NCBI GenBank assembly: GCA_964361645.1
Contig: CAYIBK010000022.1
Span: 1-19,097 of the forward strand
Reading direction: 5' to 3'
Length of the DNA stretch: 19,097 nt
Origin: 2-01-FULL-39-33 sp964361645
Lineage (GTDB): Bacteria; Patescibacteriota; Patescibacteriia; 2-01-FULL-39-33
Shown here: one piece after another, positions 1 to 7,882 of the stretch
Layout: the number at the start of each line of letters is the position of its first letter
Numbering within the stretch: position 1 is the first letter of the stretch
Notes under the pieces: model-generated
What the model saw: only the letters and a program-made list of their open reading frames with translations
The model's database searches: none
What the model was told of the DNA's origin: nothing
Position numbers and translations under genes: made by a program

Positions 1-2
1 CC

Positions 3-1157
3 AACACTACTGGCTGCCCCAGCGGAAAAAAATGTTATACTTCAGCTTCATCTTGTTCCACTAATTACTCAAAAGATTGCCCCGCTGTTAGCACCCAAAC
101 AGGTTGTTGTGTATATGGTTTTTTCAAACAAAGCGGACAAATGACCCAAGCACAATGTAATGCTAAATTGATACATAAATGGTGCGGAATCAATACCACC
201 TGCGCCAGTAGTAGCACTTGTGGCGGAGTACAACCGAAAGATTTGTGTCCTAACATCACCGGTGTCCAGGATACGATGCCTAGTGGAAAAGTGGCTGATG
301 CCAGTGGCAACTGTGTTAACTTAGTTTGGTGGTATGATGTTAACCAAGGCACTTGCATTTCCGGACCAAAAACATCTGCCCCAGCTGGTTCTACAACTTA
401 TAATAGTTTTGATGAATGTAAAACCGCTTCTGCTCCTCCACCAGGAAACTCTGGTATCTCAGGAACAGTAAAAGCAGAAAGCAGTGGCGATTTCCCAACC
501 AGTGGCGGAGTTATTAGCGGAGCTTCAATACTCCTAAGTAAAGGCACATCTCAAATCGGTCCAAAGAGTAGTGATTCTTCTGGAAACTTTTCATTTACTA
601 AATTAGCTGATGGACAATATAACATGCAAATTTCAGCTAGCGGCTATATCACTTACTGTGGACAAGCCAATGCGCCAAGTAGCGGCAAAACTTATTCATT
701 ATTTCCTATTGCCCAACCCAATAACGGTTCAGAAGGCGGAAATTGGGATTGCAAAAATGGACGCCCGCCACTAAAACCAGCTATGCAAGCGGCTGTAGCT
801 TGTTTGATAGATAAGACCAATGAAATATTAGGTAATTCGGTAAAACTTAAATTTACTTCTTTCGGACGATGTAATGCCAATGGTTCTGTTGATTGCCACT
901 CATTAGGATTAGCTGCTGATTTTATACCAATGATGAATGGCTCATCTTTTTTACAGAATTGCCAACCATTTTTGAATATAGCTGGTAGTTGTGGTCTTTA
1001 TTTTATTGATGAAAGAAAAGATCCTATTATTCTTGGCTCTTGTGGATCCAATACTGGCCCATTTAAAAGTGGTGCTCACTATCATACGCAAATAGGCCAG
1101 AGTTGCAGTGCTAATAACCTGCCACCAAATCCGCCACCTTATACTTGTAATCAATAA
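3..1157 (+). CDS. Cysteine-rich secreted protein with M15-like metallopeptidase signature (5' partial)
   Basis: The reading frame is open from the window edge, so the true start and any signal peptide lie outside; 384 residues are visible. Residues 1-130 are cysteine-rich and low in complexity, as in extracellular disulfide-bonded modules. Residues about 150-222 resemble a carboxypeptidase-regulatory-like beta-sandwich (ISGTV...GAS..., then DSSGNFSFTKLADGQY). The last 150 residues carry HxxGxAxD (H299, G302, A304, D306) and a later HxH (H359, H361), the zinc-ligand layout of M15/D-Ala-D-Ala peptidases and related hedgehog-type folds. Cysteine 298 sits beside the first ligand, which is unusual. 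By inference it is a wall-acting or surface zinc enzyme; substrate unknown. The first internal ATG (141) is not the start, because the same cysteine-rich composition continues upstream. Confidence 0.7.
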   Translation, partial: NTTGCPSGKKCYTSASSCSTNYSKDCPAVSTQTGCCVYGFFKQSGQMTQAQCNAKLIHKWCGINTTCASSSTCGGVQPKDLCPNITGVQDTMPSGKVADASGNCVNLVWWYDVNQGTCISGPKTSAPAGSTTYNSFDECKTASAPPPGNSGISGTVKAESSGDFPTSGGVISGASILLSKGTSQIGPKSSDSSGNFSFTKLADGQYNMQISASGYITYCGQANAPSSGKTYSLFPIAQPNNGSEGGNWDCKNGRPPLKPAMQAAVACLIDKTNEILGNSVKLKFTSFGRCNANGSVDCHSLGLAADFIPMMNGSSFLQNCQPFLNIAGSCGLYFIDERKDPIILGSCGSNTGPFKSGAHYHTQIGQSCSANNLPPNPPPYTCNQ

Positions 1158-1170
1158 CTAATCGTTAACT

Positions 1171-1198
1171 AAAAAATAGCTAAAATTAGCTGTTTTTT
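1171..1198 (+). terminator. Rho-independent terminator
   Basis: Fourteen bases after the stop of the cysteine-rich protein, AAAAAATAGCTAA pairs with TTAGCTGTTTTTT with one G-T wobble around an AA loop. The stem is AU-rich but ends in six Ts. Confidence 0.6.
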
Positions 1199-1208
1199 AG
1201 TATTTATA

Positions 1209-1237
1209 TTGACAAATTTATTTATTTATGATATAAT
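1209..1237 (+). promoter_or_regulatory. Perfect consensus housekeeping-sigma promoter
   Basis: TTGACA (1209-1214) and TATAAT (1232-1237) are separated by exactly 17 bases. Transcription should start near 1244, giving a leader of about 50 nt before the lipoprotein gene at 1294. Confidence 0.85.
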
Positions 1238-1293
1238 GACGAATAGTTGAATGGTGATTTTACACGCAATTATGCGCAGAAGGAGATATTGTA

Positions 1294-1626
1294 ATGAAAC
1301 TGTTTCACGTTCTTTTTATGGCGGTTTTAGTTTTAGCTTCCGGATGCATAACGACTGCCAAATCAGTTGTTCCGGAAACAAAAATAGAAGTTGGCGAGGC
1401 CCACGGATTCATCAATCACTGCCCGGAAGACCGAGCCGTGATCATCGACAATGTGATAACAGTTTTTGTGAGTTCTAATACTTCAAAAGAAATTAGACTT
1501 ACCAATGGTCGTCACAAAATGGATTTCTACCAGATTTTGCCGACCGGCCCCAAGTTCTACGCCTCTATCTACTACGAGGTGAAGGCGGGCCAGTGGCTGA
1601 TCGTAGAAATGTTCCCCGCCCAATAG
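1294..1626 (+). CDS. Small predicted lipoprotein
   Basis: A 110-residue protein with a short basic N-terminus, a hydrophobic stretch and the lipobox LASGC with cysteine 18 as the predicted lipidation site. It would be exported and membrane-anchored on the outer face. AAGGAG at 1280-1285 stands 8 bases before the ATG and fixes the start. The mature part is probably beta-rich, with two more cysteines or fewer and an ending in GQWLIVEMFPAQ; I recognise no family. The gene is a stand-alone unit, with a perfect promoter before it and a terminator after it, which suggests strong expression. Its second half is clearly richer in GC (for example around 1540-1620) than neighbouring genes, which may mean codon optimisation or recent acquisition. 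Confidence 0.8.
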   Translation: MKLFHVLFMAVLVLASGCITTAKSVVPETKIEVGEAHGFINHCPEDRAVIIDNVITVFVSSNTSKEIRLTNGRHKMDFYQILPTGPKFYASIYYEVKAGQWLIVEMFPAQ

Positions 1627-1645
1627 GGGAATTAAACTCAAAAAA

Positions 1646-1683
1646 AGCGCAGACATCAACCGATGATCTGCGCTATTTCTTTT
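1646..1683 (+). terminator. Rho-independent terminator of the lipoprotein gene
   Basis: AGCGCAGACATC pairs with GATG-A-TCTGCGCT around an AACC loop, with a single bulged A. It is followed by a T-rich stretch (1674-1683). Confidence 0.8.
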
Positions 1684-1704
1684 GGAAAAAAATTAAAAAT
1701 ATTG

Positions 1705-1776
1705 TGTCCCGACCAGGAATCGAACCTGGATTTAGCCCTTAGGAGAGGCTTGTTCTATCCATTGAACTATCAGGAC
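1705..1776 (-). tRNA. tRNA-Arg (anticodon CCU)
   Basis: Read on the minus strand, the 7-bp acceptor GTCCTGA/TCGGGAC closes with one G-U pair. The anticodon arm is AGCCT-CTCCTAA-GGGCT, placing CCU at 34-36, and the T-arm has the TTCGATT loop. The discriminator is A and CCA is not encoded. The anticodon reads AGG arginine codons. An incomplete copy of its 5' half lies immediately upstream at 1796-1867. Confidence 0.93.
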
Positions 1777-1795
1777 ATAATTTAGTTAAAAAAGT

Positions 1796-1867
1796 TTAGG
1801 AGAGGCTTGTTCCCCGCCCGAACGTACCCAGTTCGGTACGGGCGGGTATCCATTGAACTATGGGAGC
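1796..1867 (-). pseudogene. Truncated tRNA-Arg 5' half, interrupted in the D-arm
   Basis: On the minus strand it reads GCTCCCATAGTTCAATGGATA, then a 34-base GC-rich palindromic insert (1813-1846), then GAACAAGCCTCTCCTAA, and stops at the end of the anticodon loop. Thirty-two bases are identical to the intact tRNA-Arg at 1705-1776, but the acceptor strand differs (GCTCCCA against GTCCTGA). No matching 3' half follows, so it cannot fold into a tRNA alone. It may be a recombination remnant. Confidence 0.75.
1813..1846. repeat. GC-rich palindrome inserted in tRNA-Arg fragment
   Basis: CCCGCCCG at one end pairs with CGGGCGGG at the other, and TACC pairs with GGTA inside (a GAAC/GTTC pairing is the alternative). 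The base composition is unlike the AT-rich surroundings. It splits the D-arm of the tRNA fragment between GGATA and GAAC on the minus strand. Confidence 0.75.
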
Positions 1868-1909
1868 TTATTTTTTATTTAACAGGGTAGTTGTATACAC
1901 ATAAGATCC

Positions 1910-2030
1910 CCTGCCTGCCGGCAGGCAGGCTCGACTTCACTTCGTGGAGTTTATCCTGAGCGGAGCCGAATGGACTCGGGATGACATTTCTAATGATACG
2001 CCCCTGCCTACCGGCAGGCAGGTAGACAGG
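1910..2030. repeat. Palindromic repeat cluster (CCTGCCTGCCGGCAGGCAGG type)
   Basis: A perfect 20-base palindrome (1910-1929) and an imperfect relative (2003-2022) flank a segment containing CTCGACTTCACTTCG and GGACTCGGGATGAC. Similar REP/MITE-like palindromes fill intergenic regions in many CPR genomes. I see no gene here; antisense reading frames through it only translate the palindromes. Together with the tRNA pieces this accounts for the gene gap 1627-2174. Confidence 0.7.
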
Positions 2031-2174
2031 CGCTTTATTACTTGAATTAAGACTCATTTTGTAGTAAAATAAGTAGGAAATAAACCAGGTTAAATAAAAG
2101 TTAATTAGGTGATTTTAAATTACCAAATAACATGATTTAACGGGTCAAGCTTAAATTACCATAACATAAATTCT

Positions 2175-2825
2175 ATGCAGATTCAATGGCTAGGACAGTC
2201 ATGTTTTAAAATACAATCCAAAAACAACGGACAAGAAATAACAATTGTCACCGATCCCTATGATGAGAGTTATGGCTTAAAGGTTCAGAAGTTTCAAGCT
2301 GACATTGTCACTATTTCTCATGGTCATAATGATCATAATAATATTGAGTCCATAAAAGGTGAACCATTTATTATTAAAACTCCTGGTGAATACGAAACTA
2401 AAGGTGTTTTTATTTATGGCTTGCCAGCTTACCACGATAATCAAGAGGGAAGGGAGAGAGGCAATATTGTTATCTTTAAAATAAATACCGAAGATATTAG
2501 CCTTGTTCACTTAAGCGATTTAGGCCATGATTTAAGTGATGAATTGTTAGATAAAATTGGTAATGTAGATATTTTACTTTTGCCAGTCGGCGGAACTTAT
2601 ACTATCGACGCCAAAAAAGCTAGCGAAATCGTTTCGGCCATCGAGCCCAGAATTGTTATTCCGATGCATTATCAAATCCCAGAATTAAAACTAAAGAATA
2701 AACTAGATTCAGTTGAAAATTTCTTAAAAGAATCGGGACTGCCCTCGGAAACAATGGATAAATTAAAAATCGCCAAAAAAGATCTGCCTCAAGATGAAAC
2801 TAAAGTTATTATTTTAAATCCTTAA
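2175..2825 (+). CDS. MBL-fold metal-dependent hydrolase
   Basis: A 216-residue cytosolic protein of the small UlaG/UPF0173-like branch of the metallo-beta-lactamase superfamily. It begins with the strand-and-loop MQIQWLGQSCF. The metal-binding HxHxDH motif is HGHNDH (H49, H51, D53, H54), further ligands are D116/H118 in LSDLGH and H165 in PMHY, and the VGGTYTID segment is typical of the branch. All metal ligands are present, so it is probably active; the substrate cannot be told from sequence. No Shine-Dalgarno site precedes the ATG. It is co-oriented with the membrane protein that follows (36-base gap). Confidence 0.88.
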   Translation: MQIQWLGQSCFKIQSKNNGQEITIVTDPYDESYGLKVQKFQADIVTISHGHNDHNNIESIKGEPFIIKTPGEYETKGVFIYGLPAYHDNQEGRERGNIVIFKINTEDISLVHLSDLGHDLSDELLDKIGNVDILLLPVGGTYTIDAKKASEIVSAIEPRIVIPMHYQIPELKLKNKLDSVENFLKESGLPSETMDKLKIAKKDLPQDETKVIILNP

Positions 2826-2861
2826 ATTATTTTTAAATTTTTATTTTCTTAAATTGATCCT

Positions 2862-3710
2862 ATGACTCCAGTCAAAAAGAAAAACTCAAAAAAACATATT
2901 GCCAAAACTAAAGGCAGAAAACCATCATCTAGCACAGTTATGACGGGGGGGAAAGAATTGCTTATTCCAAAAAAAGAATTCATTAATGTTTTAGATAAAA
3001 ATCCAGTGCTACAAACTAAGTCAAGATTATCTTGGCTGATAGTTGGAATTATAATGATTGTAATAATTTCTTTTTGGTTTTGGAGTCTTAAAATAAGCAT
3101 GAGAAATAATAATAATGACTCCAATGATTTAAATAAAATAACTTCAGAAATTGACAGTATAGTTGGTGAATTTAGAGCTATGATCGGCAAGACTAAAAAT
3201 GTCATTGATCAAACTAATAGCCAAGCTGAGCAAGCAAAAGAAATAGAAAGAATAAAAAATGATGTGCTCAATCAGATACAAACCAACCTCGACAGCGCTA
3301 ATTGGCCACAGCACTCCTCAAATCTTTTAGAGTTAACACTAAAATATCCCACCAACTGGTTTAAAAAAGAAGAAAAAAACTTAATAACTTTAGCCAGTTA
3401 TGATTTAAAATCAACTACCACCCCAGGAGTTTCAGCTAAAATTGTTATCACTAAAATTACAAATAGTAATACTAGTATTGAAAGCTTGATTGAGAATAAA
3501 TCCGATTACACTAAAAGCCAAGAAGAAATTTTTATCGATCTTTTGCCGGTTGAAAAATATAATAAGAATATAACTACCGAAAACAATTTATCTTATTTAT
3601 TATTCATCAGTAAGAATAAAAATATTTATAAGCTAGAAATTTATTCCAACACTAAAAGTATTTTTGAAGCAACTATTAATAAAATATTATCAACGATTGA
3701 TTTGTTATAA
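2862..3710 (+). CDS. Membrane-anchored protein with PsbP-like extracytoplasmic domain
   Basis: A 282-residue protein with a lysine-rich cytoplasmic N-terminus (1-55), one membrane segment (about 58-76, rich in I, V, W and F) and a polar, probably coiled-coil stretch (78-146). The C-terminal domain (about 155-282) starts LELTLKYPTNW and resembles PsbP-like lipoprotein domains found repeatedly in CPR proteins; that similarity is from memory and tentative. It is a likely type II single-pass protein with its globular part outside the cell. No clear ribosome-binding site is visible. It lies between the MBL hydrolase and gyrA on the same strand, with no obvious functional link. Confidence 0.6.
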   Translation: MTPVKKKNSKKHIAKTKGRKPSSSTVMTGGKELLIPKKEFINVLDKNPVLQTKSRLSWLIVGIIMIVIISFWFWSLKISMRNNNNDSNDLNKITSEIDSIVGEFRAMIGKTKNVIDQTNSQAEQAKEIERIKNDVLNQIQTNLDSANWPQHSSNLLELTLKYPTNWFKKEEKNLITLASYDLKSTTTPGVSAKIVITKITNSNTSIESLIENKSDYTKSQEEIFIDLLPVEKYNKNITTENNLSYLLFISKNKNIYKLEIYSNTKSIFEATINKILSTIDLL

Positions 3711-3766
3711 ACACAAAAACACATTCACTAACTGGCAGACACAAAAACAAAAAAATAAATCCTAAT

Positions 3767-3796
3767 AAGCTAAAAAGCTACAAGCTAAAAAGCTAA
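3767..3796 (+). repeat. Short tandem repeat upstream of gyrA
   Basis: Two adjacent 15-base units, AAGCTAAAAAGCTAC followed by AAGCTAAAAAGCTAA, end just before the gyrA ATG at 3801. Each contains an AGCT...AGCT inverted pair. No Shine-Dalgarno sequence is present, so the repeats occupy the place where a ribosome site would be. Confidence 0.6.
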
Positions 3797-3800
3797 CATT

Positions 3801-6800
3801 ATGCCTAAAAAAGTTACCAAAGAGGAAACAGAAAAACCAAAACCAATTCAGGAAGGAATAATTGGCCTAAACCAGGCGGGTGGCGTTTCGAATCAAACTA
3901 TTACCGACGAAGTCCAACAAAGTTATTTGGATTACGCCATGTCGGTTATTGTTTCACGTGCTCTGCCGGATGTGCGCGACGGTTTAAAACCAGTGCACAG
4001 ACGCGTGCTTTACGCTATGTGGGATATTGGTTTAAAAGCTAACGCTAAATTTAGAAAATCAGCCAATGTAGTTGGTGAGGTGATGGCCAAATACCATCCT
4101 CATGGCGATATTGCTATCTACGATACTTTAGTTAGAATGGCTCAAGATTTTTCCTTGCGGCATCCTTTGGTTAGGGGGCAAGGAAATTTTGGTTCGATGG
4201 ACGGCGATGGCGCGGCTGCTATGAGATACTGTCTAACCGGCGACTCTTTGGTTTTAACTGATCAGGGTATTATACCAATAGAAAAAATATCCCAAAAACA
4301 AGAAGCTAAAATTAATTTGAGTATTTTAAATTATCAGGGAAAAATAAAAAAGGCAGACAAATTTTTTAATTCCGGACAGCATAATATTATTAGCTTAACC
4401 ACTAAACAAAAATATCAGCTTAAAGGATCATACAATCACCCGCTCTTAGTCTGGACAATAAATGAATTCGGACAACCAGATTTCAAATGGAAGCTTTTAG
4501 CCGATATTACCAATAAGGATTATGTTTTAATCAATAGAAATTTTTCGCTTTTTGGACAAAAAGACATTGGCTTAAAAAAGTATTATTCCCAAACAAATAA
4601 TAAACAAAAAAATATAAGCTTGCCGCAGACAATGAATAGGGAGCTAGCTTTTCTTTTGGGCGCTTTAGTCGCCGAGGGCAGCTATCATCGGGGCCAGATT
4701 TTATTTAACAATCAAGATATTATTTTTTACAATAAGATAAAAAAAATAATCCAACAGCAATTTGGGGGAATCCAGCTTTATGAACGAGAAATAGCCGGCA
4801 ACTGTAAGGAACTAAGCATTTATCACCAGCAAGCGGTTAGATTTTTGTTTAATATCGGCTTGTCATTTGCCAAATCAGATAAAAAAGAAATTCCCTTTTC
4901 AGTTCTGCTTTCTAAAAAAGAGACTGTTAAGCATTTTTTAATCGGTCTTTTTGAAGGCGATGGATCGGTCGGTTATAAACAAGATAAACGCCATGGCGGC
5001 CAATCAATTGAACTAACTTATAATTCAAAAAGTGAAATTTTAATCAAACAACTAAAAATAGTTTTATTGAATTTTAATATTGTTACCACCGCTCCTTATC
5101 AGGACAAAAGAAATGGTTGTTTTAAATTAATTATTTCCGGCACCGATAATATCAATAATTTTTACGCTCAAATTGGATTTTTTTCCCAAAGAAAAAAAGC
5201 AATATTAGCCAAAATAAAAACTGTCAATAAATTAAGGATGAGCCAGACAGACTTTATTCCTTACTTAAGCGGATACTTAAGAAAAAATTATCCCGATAAT
5301 TCTTTTATTAAAAGAAATAATTTTGATCGCTACAATAATTTAGAAAAAAATAAGGCCAAATTATCAAATATCTTAAATGAACATGATGTAAAAATGATTA
5401 ACTGGCTAATAAAGAATAAATTCTTCTTTGACCAAGTAGAATTAATTGAAAAACTAAAGATCAAACAGACAGTTTATTCCATTAGAGTTAACAATAATTG
5501 TCATTCGTTTGTGGCTAATGGCTTTGTCAATCATAACACCGAAGCCAAATTAGAATCATTGGCCGAAGAAATTTTATTTGATATAGAAAAAAACACAGTT
5601 AATTTTATTCCCAACTACGACGGCGCTCACAGGGAACCGGTTGTTCTGCCAGCTAAAGTTCCCAACCTACTAATTAATGGCGCTCAAGGCATTGCTGTGG
5701 GTATGGCCACCAATATTCCACCACATAATTTGGGCGAGGTGATAGATGGAGCTATGCATTTGATAGACAATCCGGATTGCACCATTGAAGACCTGATGAA
5801 ATTCATCAAGGGTCCTGATTTTCCCACTGGCGGCATAATTTATAATATCAAAGATATTAAACAGGCTTATGCCACCGGCCGAGGCGGAGTAGTTTGCCGT
5901 GCCAAAACAAATATCGAAGAAACTAAATCTGGAAGTTTTAGGATTATTGTTTCCGAAGTGGTTTATCAAACCAACAAAGCCAACTTACTAGAAAAAATAG
6001 CCGATTTAGTTAAAGAAAAGAAAATAGAAGGCATCAGAGATCTGCGCGATGAATCCAACAAAGACGGCGTACGGGTAGTGATAGAACTTAAAAAAGACAG
6101 CTACCCTAAAAAAATATTAAATCAGCTTTTCAAACACACCCAACTCCAATCCACATTCCACTCCAATATTCTAGCTTTAATTGATGGCATCCAGCCCAAG
6201 GTTTTGAATTTGAAAATGGTTTTAGAGGAATATGTCAAGCATCGCAAAGAAGTTATAACCAGACGCACACAATATGAATTAGACAAAGCCAAAGATCGAG
6301 CTCATATTTTAGAAGGTTTGGTTTTGGCACTCTCAAAAATAGATCAGATTATTGCCACTATTAAAAAATCCAAAGATAAAGACGAGGCTAAAATAAACTT
6401 GATGAACAAGTTTAAATTAAGTGAAAGACAGACTTTGGCGATTTTGGAAATGCGCTTGCAACAATTGGCTAATTTGGAAAGAATAAAGATTGAAAATGAA
6501 CTCAAAGAAAAATTAAAATTGATTAAAGAATTAGAAAATATACTTGGCTCGACTTCTAAGATTAAAAATATCATTAAAACTGAAGCGCTGGAACTTAAGG
6601 CAAAATTCGCCAACCCCAGAAGAACTCAAATAGTGGCTCATGGCGTGGATAGTTTTTCCATGGAGGATTTGGTGCCGGATGAAGAAATGATTGTGATGGC
6701 TACAGCCGACGGTTACATTAAAAGATTACCACCGGATACTTTTAAGACCCAAGGCCGAGGCGGAAAAGGCATTATTGGGCTAACCACCAAAGAAGAAGAT

Positions 6801-7610
6801 ATTGTGGAACATTTCTTTACCACTTCCACTCATGCCGATTTATTATTCTTCACCACCAAAGGACGCGTCTTTCAGCTTAAAGGCTACGATTTGCCACAAG
6901 CCTCTCGCACGGCCAAAGGCCAAGCCTTGGTTAACTTTTTGCAACTCGCGCCTAATGAGAAAGTTTCGTCTATCTTGCCTTCCACAGAAATTGAAAACGA
7001 TAAATATTTAGTGATGGTAACTAGTCAGGGCACGATTAAGAAAACAGCCATCGAAGACTTTGCCAATGTCAGGCGCAGTGGCCTTATCGCTTTAAAACTA
7101 AAAGGCAATGATAATTTGGAATGGGTAAAGCCATCTAAAGGAGTGGAAAATGTTGTTTTAGTGACCGGTAATGGACAAGCGATTAGATTTGAAGAAAAAA
7201 ATATCAGGCCTATGGGCCGTGCCGCCTCGGGTGTGAGAGGCATAAAACTAAAAGGCAACGATCGGATTGTAGGCATGGGTATTTTGGATCCCAAAGAGAA
7301 TAAGGATGCTAAATTACTAGTGATTATGGAAAAAGGCTTTGGCAAACAAACTTCTATCAGCGCCTACAAAGTCCAAGGCCGAGGTGGTAGTGGCATTAAA
7401 ACTGCCAAGATCACTTCTAAAACAGGCAAGATTGTTAGTGGGATGATCATTAGTGATCAAAATGAAGATTTAATTATTATTTCTTCCAAGGGACAAGTTA
7501 TCAGATTAGATATTCGTGGTGTTAATGTCTTGGGCCGTGATACACAAGGCGTGAGAGTTATGAGATTTAAAGATGTAAATGATACGGTGGCTAATGTGAC
7601 GATGGTTTAG
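3801..7610 (+). CDS. gyrA: DNA gyrase subunit A, intein-containing
   Basis: Type IIA topoisomerase subunit that cuts, passes and reseals DNA together with GyrB. The 1269-residue precursor has an N-extein (1-143), a 436-residue intein (144-579) and a C-extein (580-1269); the spliced protein would be 833 residues, normal for GyrA. Visible landmarks are DYAMSVIVSRALPDVRDGLKPV, KYHPHGD, the catalytic AAMRY (Y143), the coiled-coil tower (about 830-930) and the beta-pinwheel C-domain with the GyrA-box QGRGGKG (984-990). The box favours gyrase over ParC; its second residue is G where many have R. Ile104 occupies the position of E. coli Ser83, inside the quinolone-resistance region, and Asp108 corresponds to Asp87. 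The intein interrupts the gene exactly at the active site, so splicing is needed for activity. Confidence 0.96.
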   Translation: MPKKVTKEETEKPKPIQEGIIGLNQAGGVSNQTITDEVQQSYLDYAMSVIVSRALPDVRDGLKPVHRRVLYAMWDIGLKANAKFRKSANVVGEVMAKYHPHGDIAIYDTLVRMAQDFSLRHPLVRGQGNFGSMDGDGAAAMRYCLTGDSLVLTDQGIIPIEKISQKQEAKINLSILNYQGKIKKADKFFNSGQHNIISLTTKQKYQLKGSYNHPLLVWTINEFGQPDFKWKLLADITNKDYVLINRNFSLFGQKDIGLKKYYSQTNNKQKNISLPQTMNRELAFLLGALVAEGSYHRGQILFNNQDIIFYNKIKKIIQQQFGGIQLYEREIAGNCKELSIYHQQAVRFLFNIGLSFAKSDKKEIPFSVLLSKKETVKHFLIGLFEGDGSVGYKQDKRHGGQSIELTYNSKSEILIKQLKIVLLNFNIVTTAPYQDKRNGCFKLIISGTDNINNFYAQIGFFSQRKKAILAKIKTVNKLRMSQTDFIPYLSGYLRKNYPDNSFIKRNNFDRYNNLEKNKAKLSNILNEHDVKMINWLIKNKFFFDQVELIEKLKIKQTVYSIRVNNNCHSFVANGFVNHNTEAKLESLAEEILFDIEKNTVNFIPNYDGAHREPVVLPAKVPNLLINGAQGIAVGMATNIPPHNLGEVIDGAMHLIDNPDCTIEDLMKFIKGPDFPTGGIIYNIKDIKQAYATGRGGVVCRAKTNIEETKSGSFRIIVSEVVYQTNKANLLEKIADLVKEKKIEGIRDLRDESNKDGVRVVIELKKDSYPKKILNQLFKHTQLQSTFHSNILALIDGIQPKVLNLKMVLEEYVKHRKEVITRRTQYELDKAKDRAHILEGLVLALSKIDQIIATIKKSKDKDEAKINLMNKFKLSERQTLAILEMRLQQLANLERIKIENELKEKLKLIKELENILGSTSKIKNIIKTEALELKAKFANPRRTQIVAHGVDSFSMEDLVPDEEMIVMATADGYIKRLPPDTFKTQGRGGKGIIGLTTKEEDIVEHFFTTSTHADLLFFTTKGRVFQLKGYDLPQASRTAKGQALVNFLQLAPNEKVSSILPSTEIENDKYLVMVTSQGTIKKTAIEDFANVRRSGLIALKLKGNDNLEWVKPSKGVENVVLVTGNGQAIRFEEKNIRPMGRAASGVRGIKLKGNDRIVGMGILDPKENKDAKLLVIMEKGFGKQTSISAYKVQGRGGSGIKTAKITSKTGKIVSGMIISDQNEDLIIISSKGQVIRLDIRGVNVLGRDTQGVRVMRFKDVNDTVANVTMV
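4230..5537 (+). mobile_element. GyrA intein with LAGLIDADG homing endonuclease
   Basis: A 436-residue in-frame insertion between Y143 and T580. Splicing residues are intact: Cys1 (CLTGDSLV), block B SYNH with His70, block F SIRVNNNCHSFVANG, the penultimate His and terminal Asn (FVNHN), and Thr as the +1 nucleophile. Two endonuclease motifs, LLGALVAEG and LIGLFEGDG, carry the acidic residues E149 and D244 (intein numbering), so the homing endonuclease looks intact and possibly active. The insertion point is the one used by mycobacterial GyrA inteins, whose blocks are similar (CITGDALV, ANHPLL, ADHAFITNGFVSHN). Invasion from another lineage is plausible. Confidence 0.95.
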
Positions 7611-7612
7611 AT

Positions 7613-7799
7613 TGTCATTGCGAGTGCAGCGAAGCAATCCCACATTTCCCGCTGTCATCACCGCTTCTTTATTGTCATCCCACACTTGATGCGGGGGAAG
7701 CAATCCCACACTAAGCACACTGTCATTGCGAGCCCGCGAAGCAATCCCACTTGATAAACATGAGATTGCTTCAGTCGCTTGAACTCCCTCGCAATGACA
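7613..7799. repeat. TGTCATTGCGAG palindromic repeat, several partial copies
   Basis: 7721-7799 is the best unit: TGTCATTGCGAG at the left, AAGCAATCCCA and GAGATTGCTTC inside, and CGCAATGACA at the right, giving an imperfect hairpin of about 79 bases. Partial units lie at 7613-7643 and about 7672-7712. Related copies are at 8471-8495, 13786-13879 and 17421-17503. It separates gyrA from the next gene. Confidence 0.8.
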
Positions 7800-7882
7800 T
7801 AATATTTTGTGTATTATTTATCATTTTATTTCGCACAATAACGAGTTAGCTGAAATAATTTTTATTAACCATAAATATCCTA

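Noticed and set aside
1875..2057. Antisense frame containing repeated LPAGRQG
   Set aside because: It is simply the translation of the CCTGCCTGCCGGCAGGCAGG palindromes.
3801..7610. Topoisomerase IV subunit ParC instead of GyrA
   Set aside because: A clear GyrA-box (QGRGGKG) and a complete pinwheel C-domain are present.
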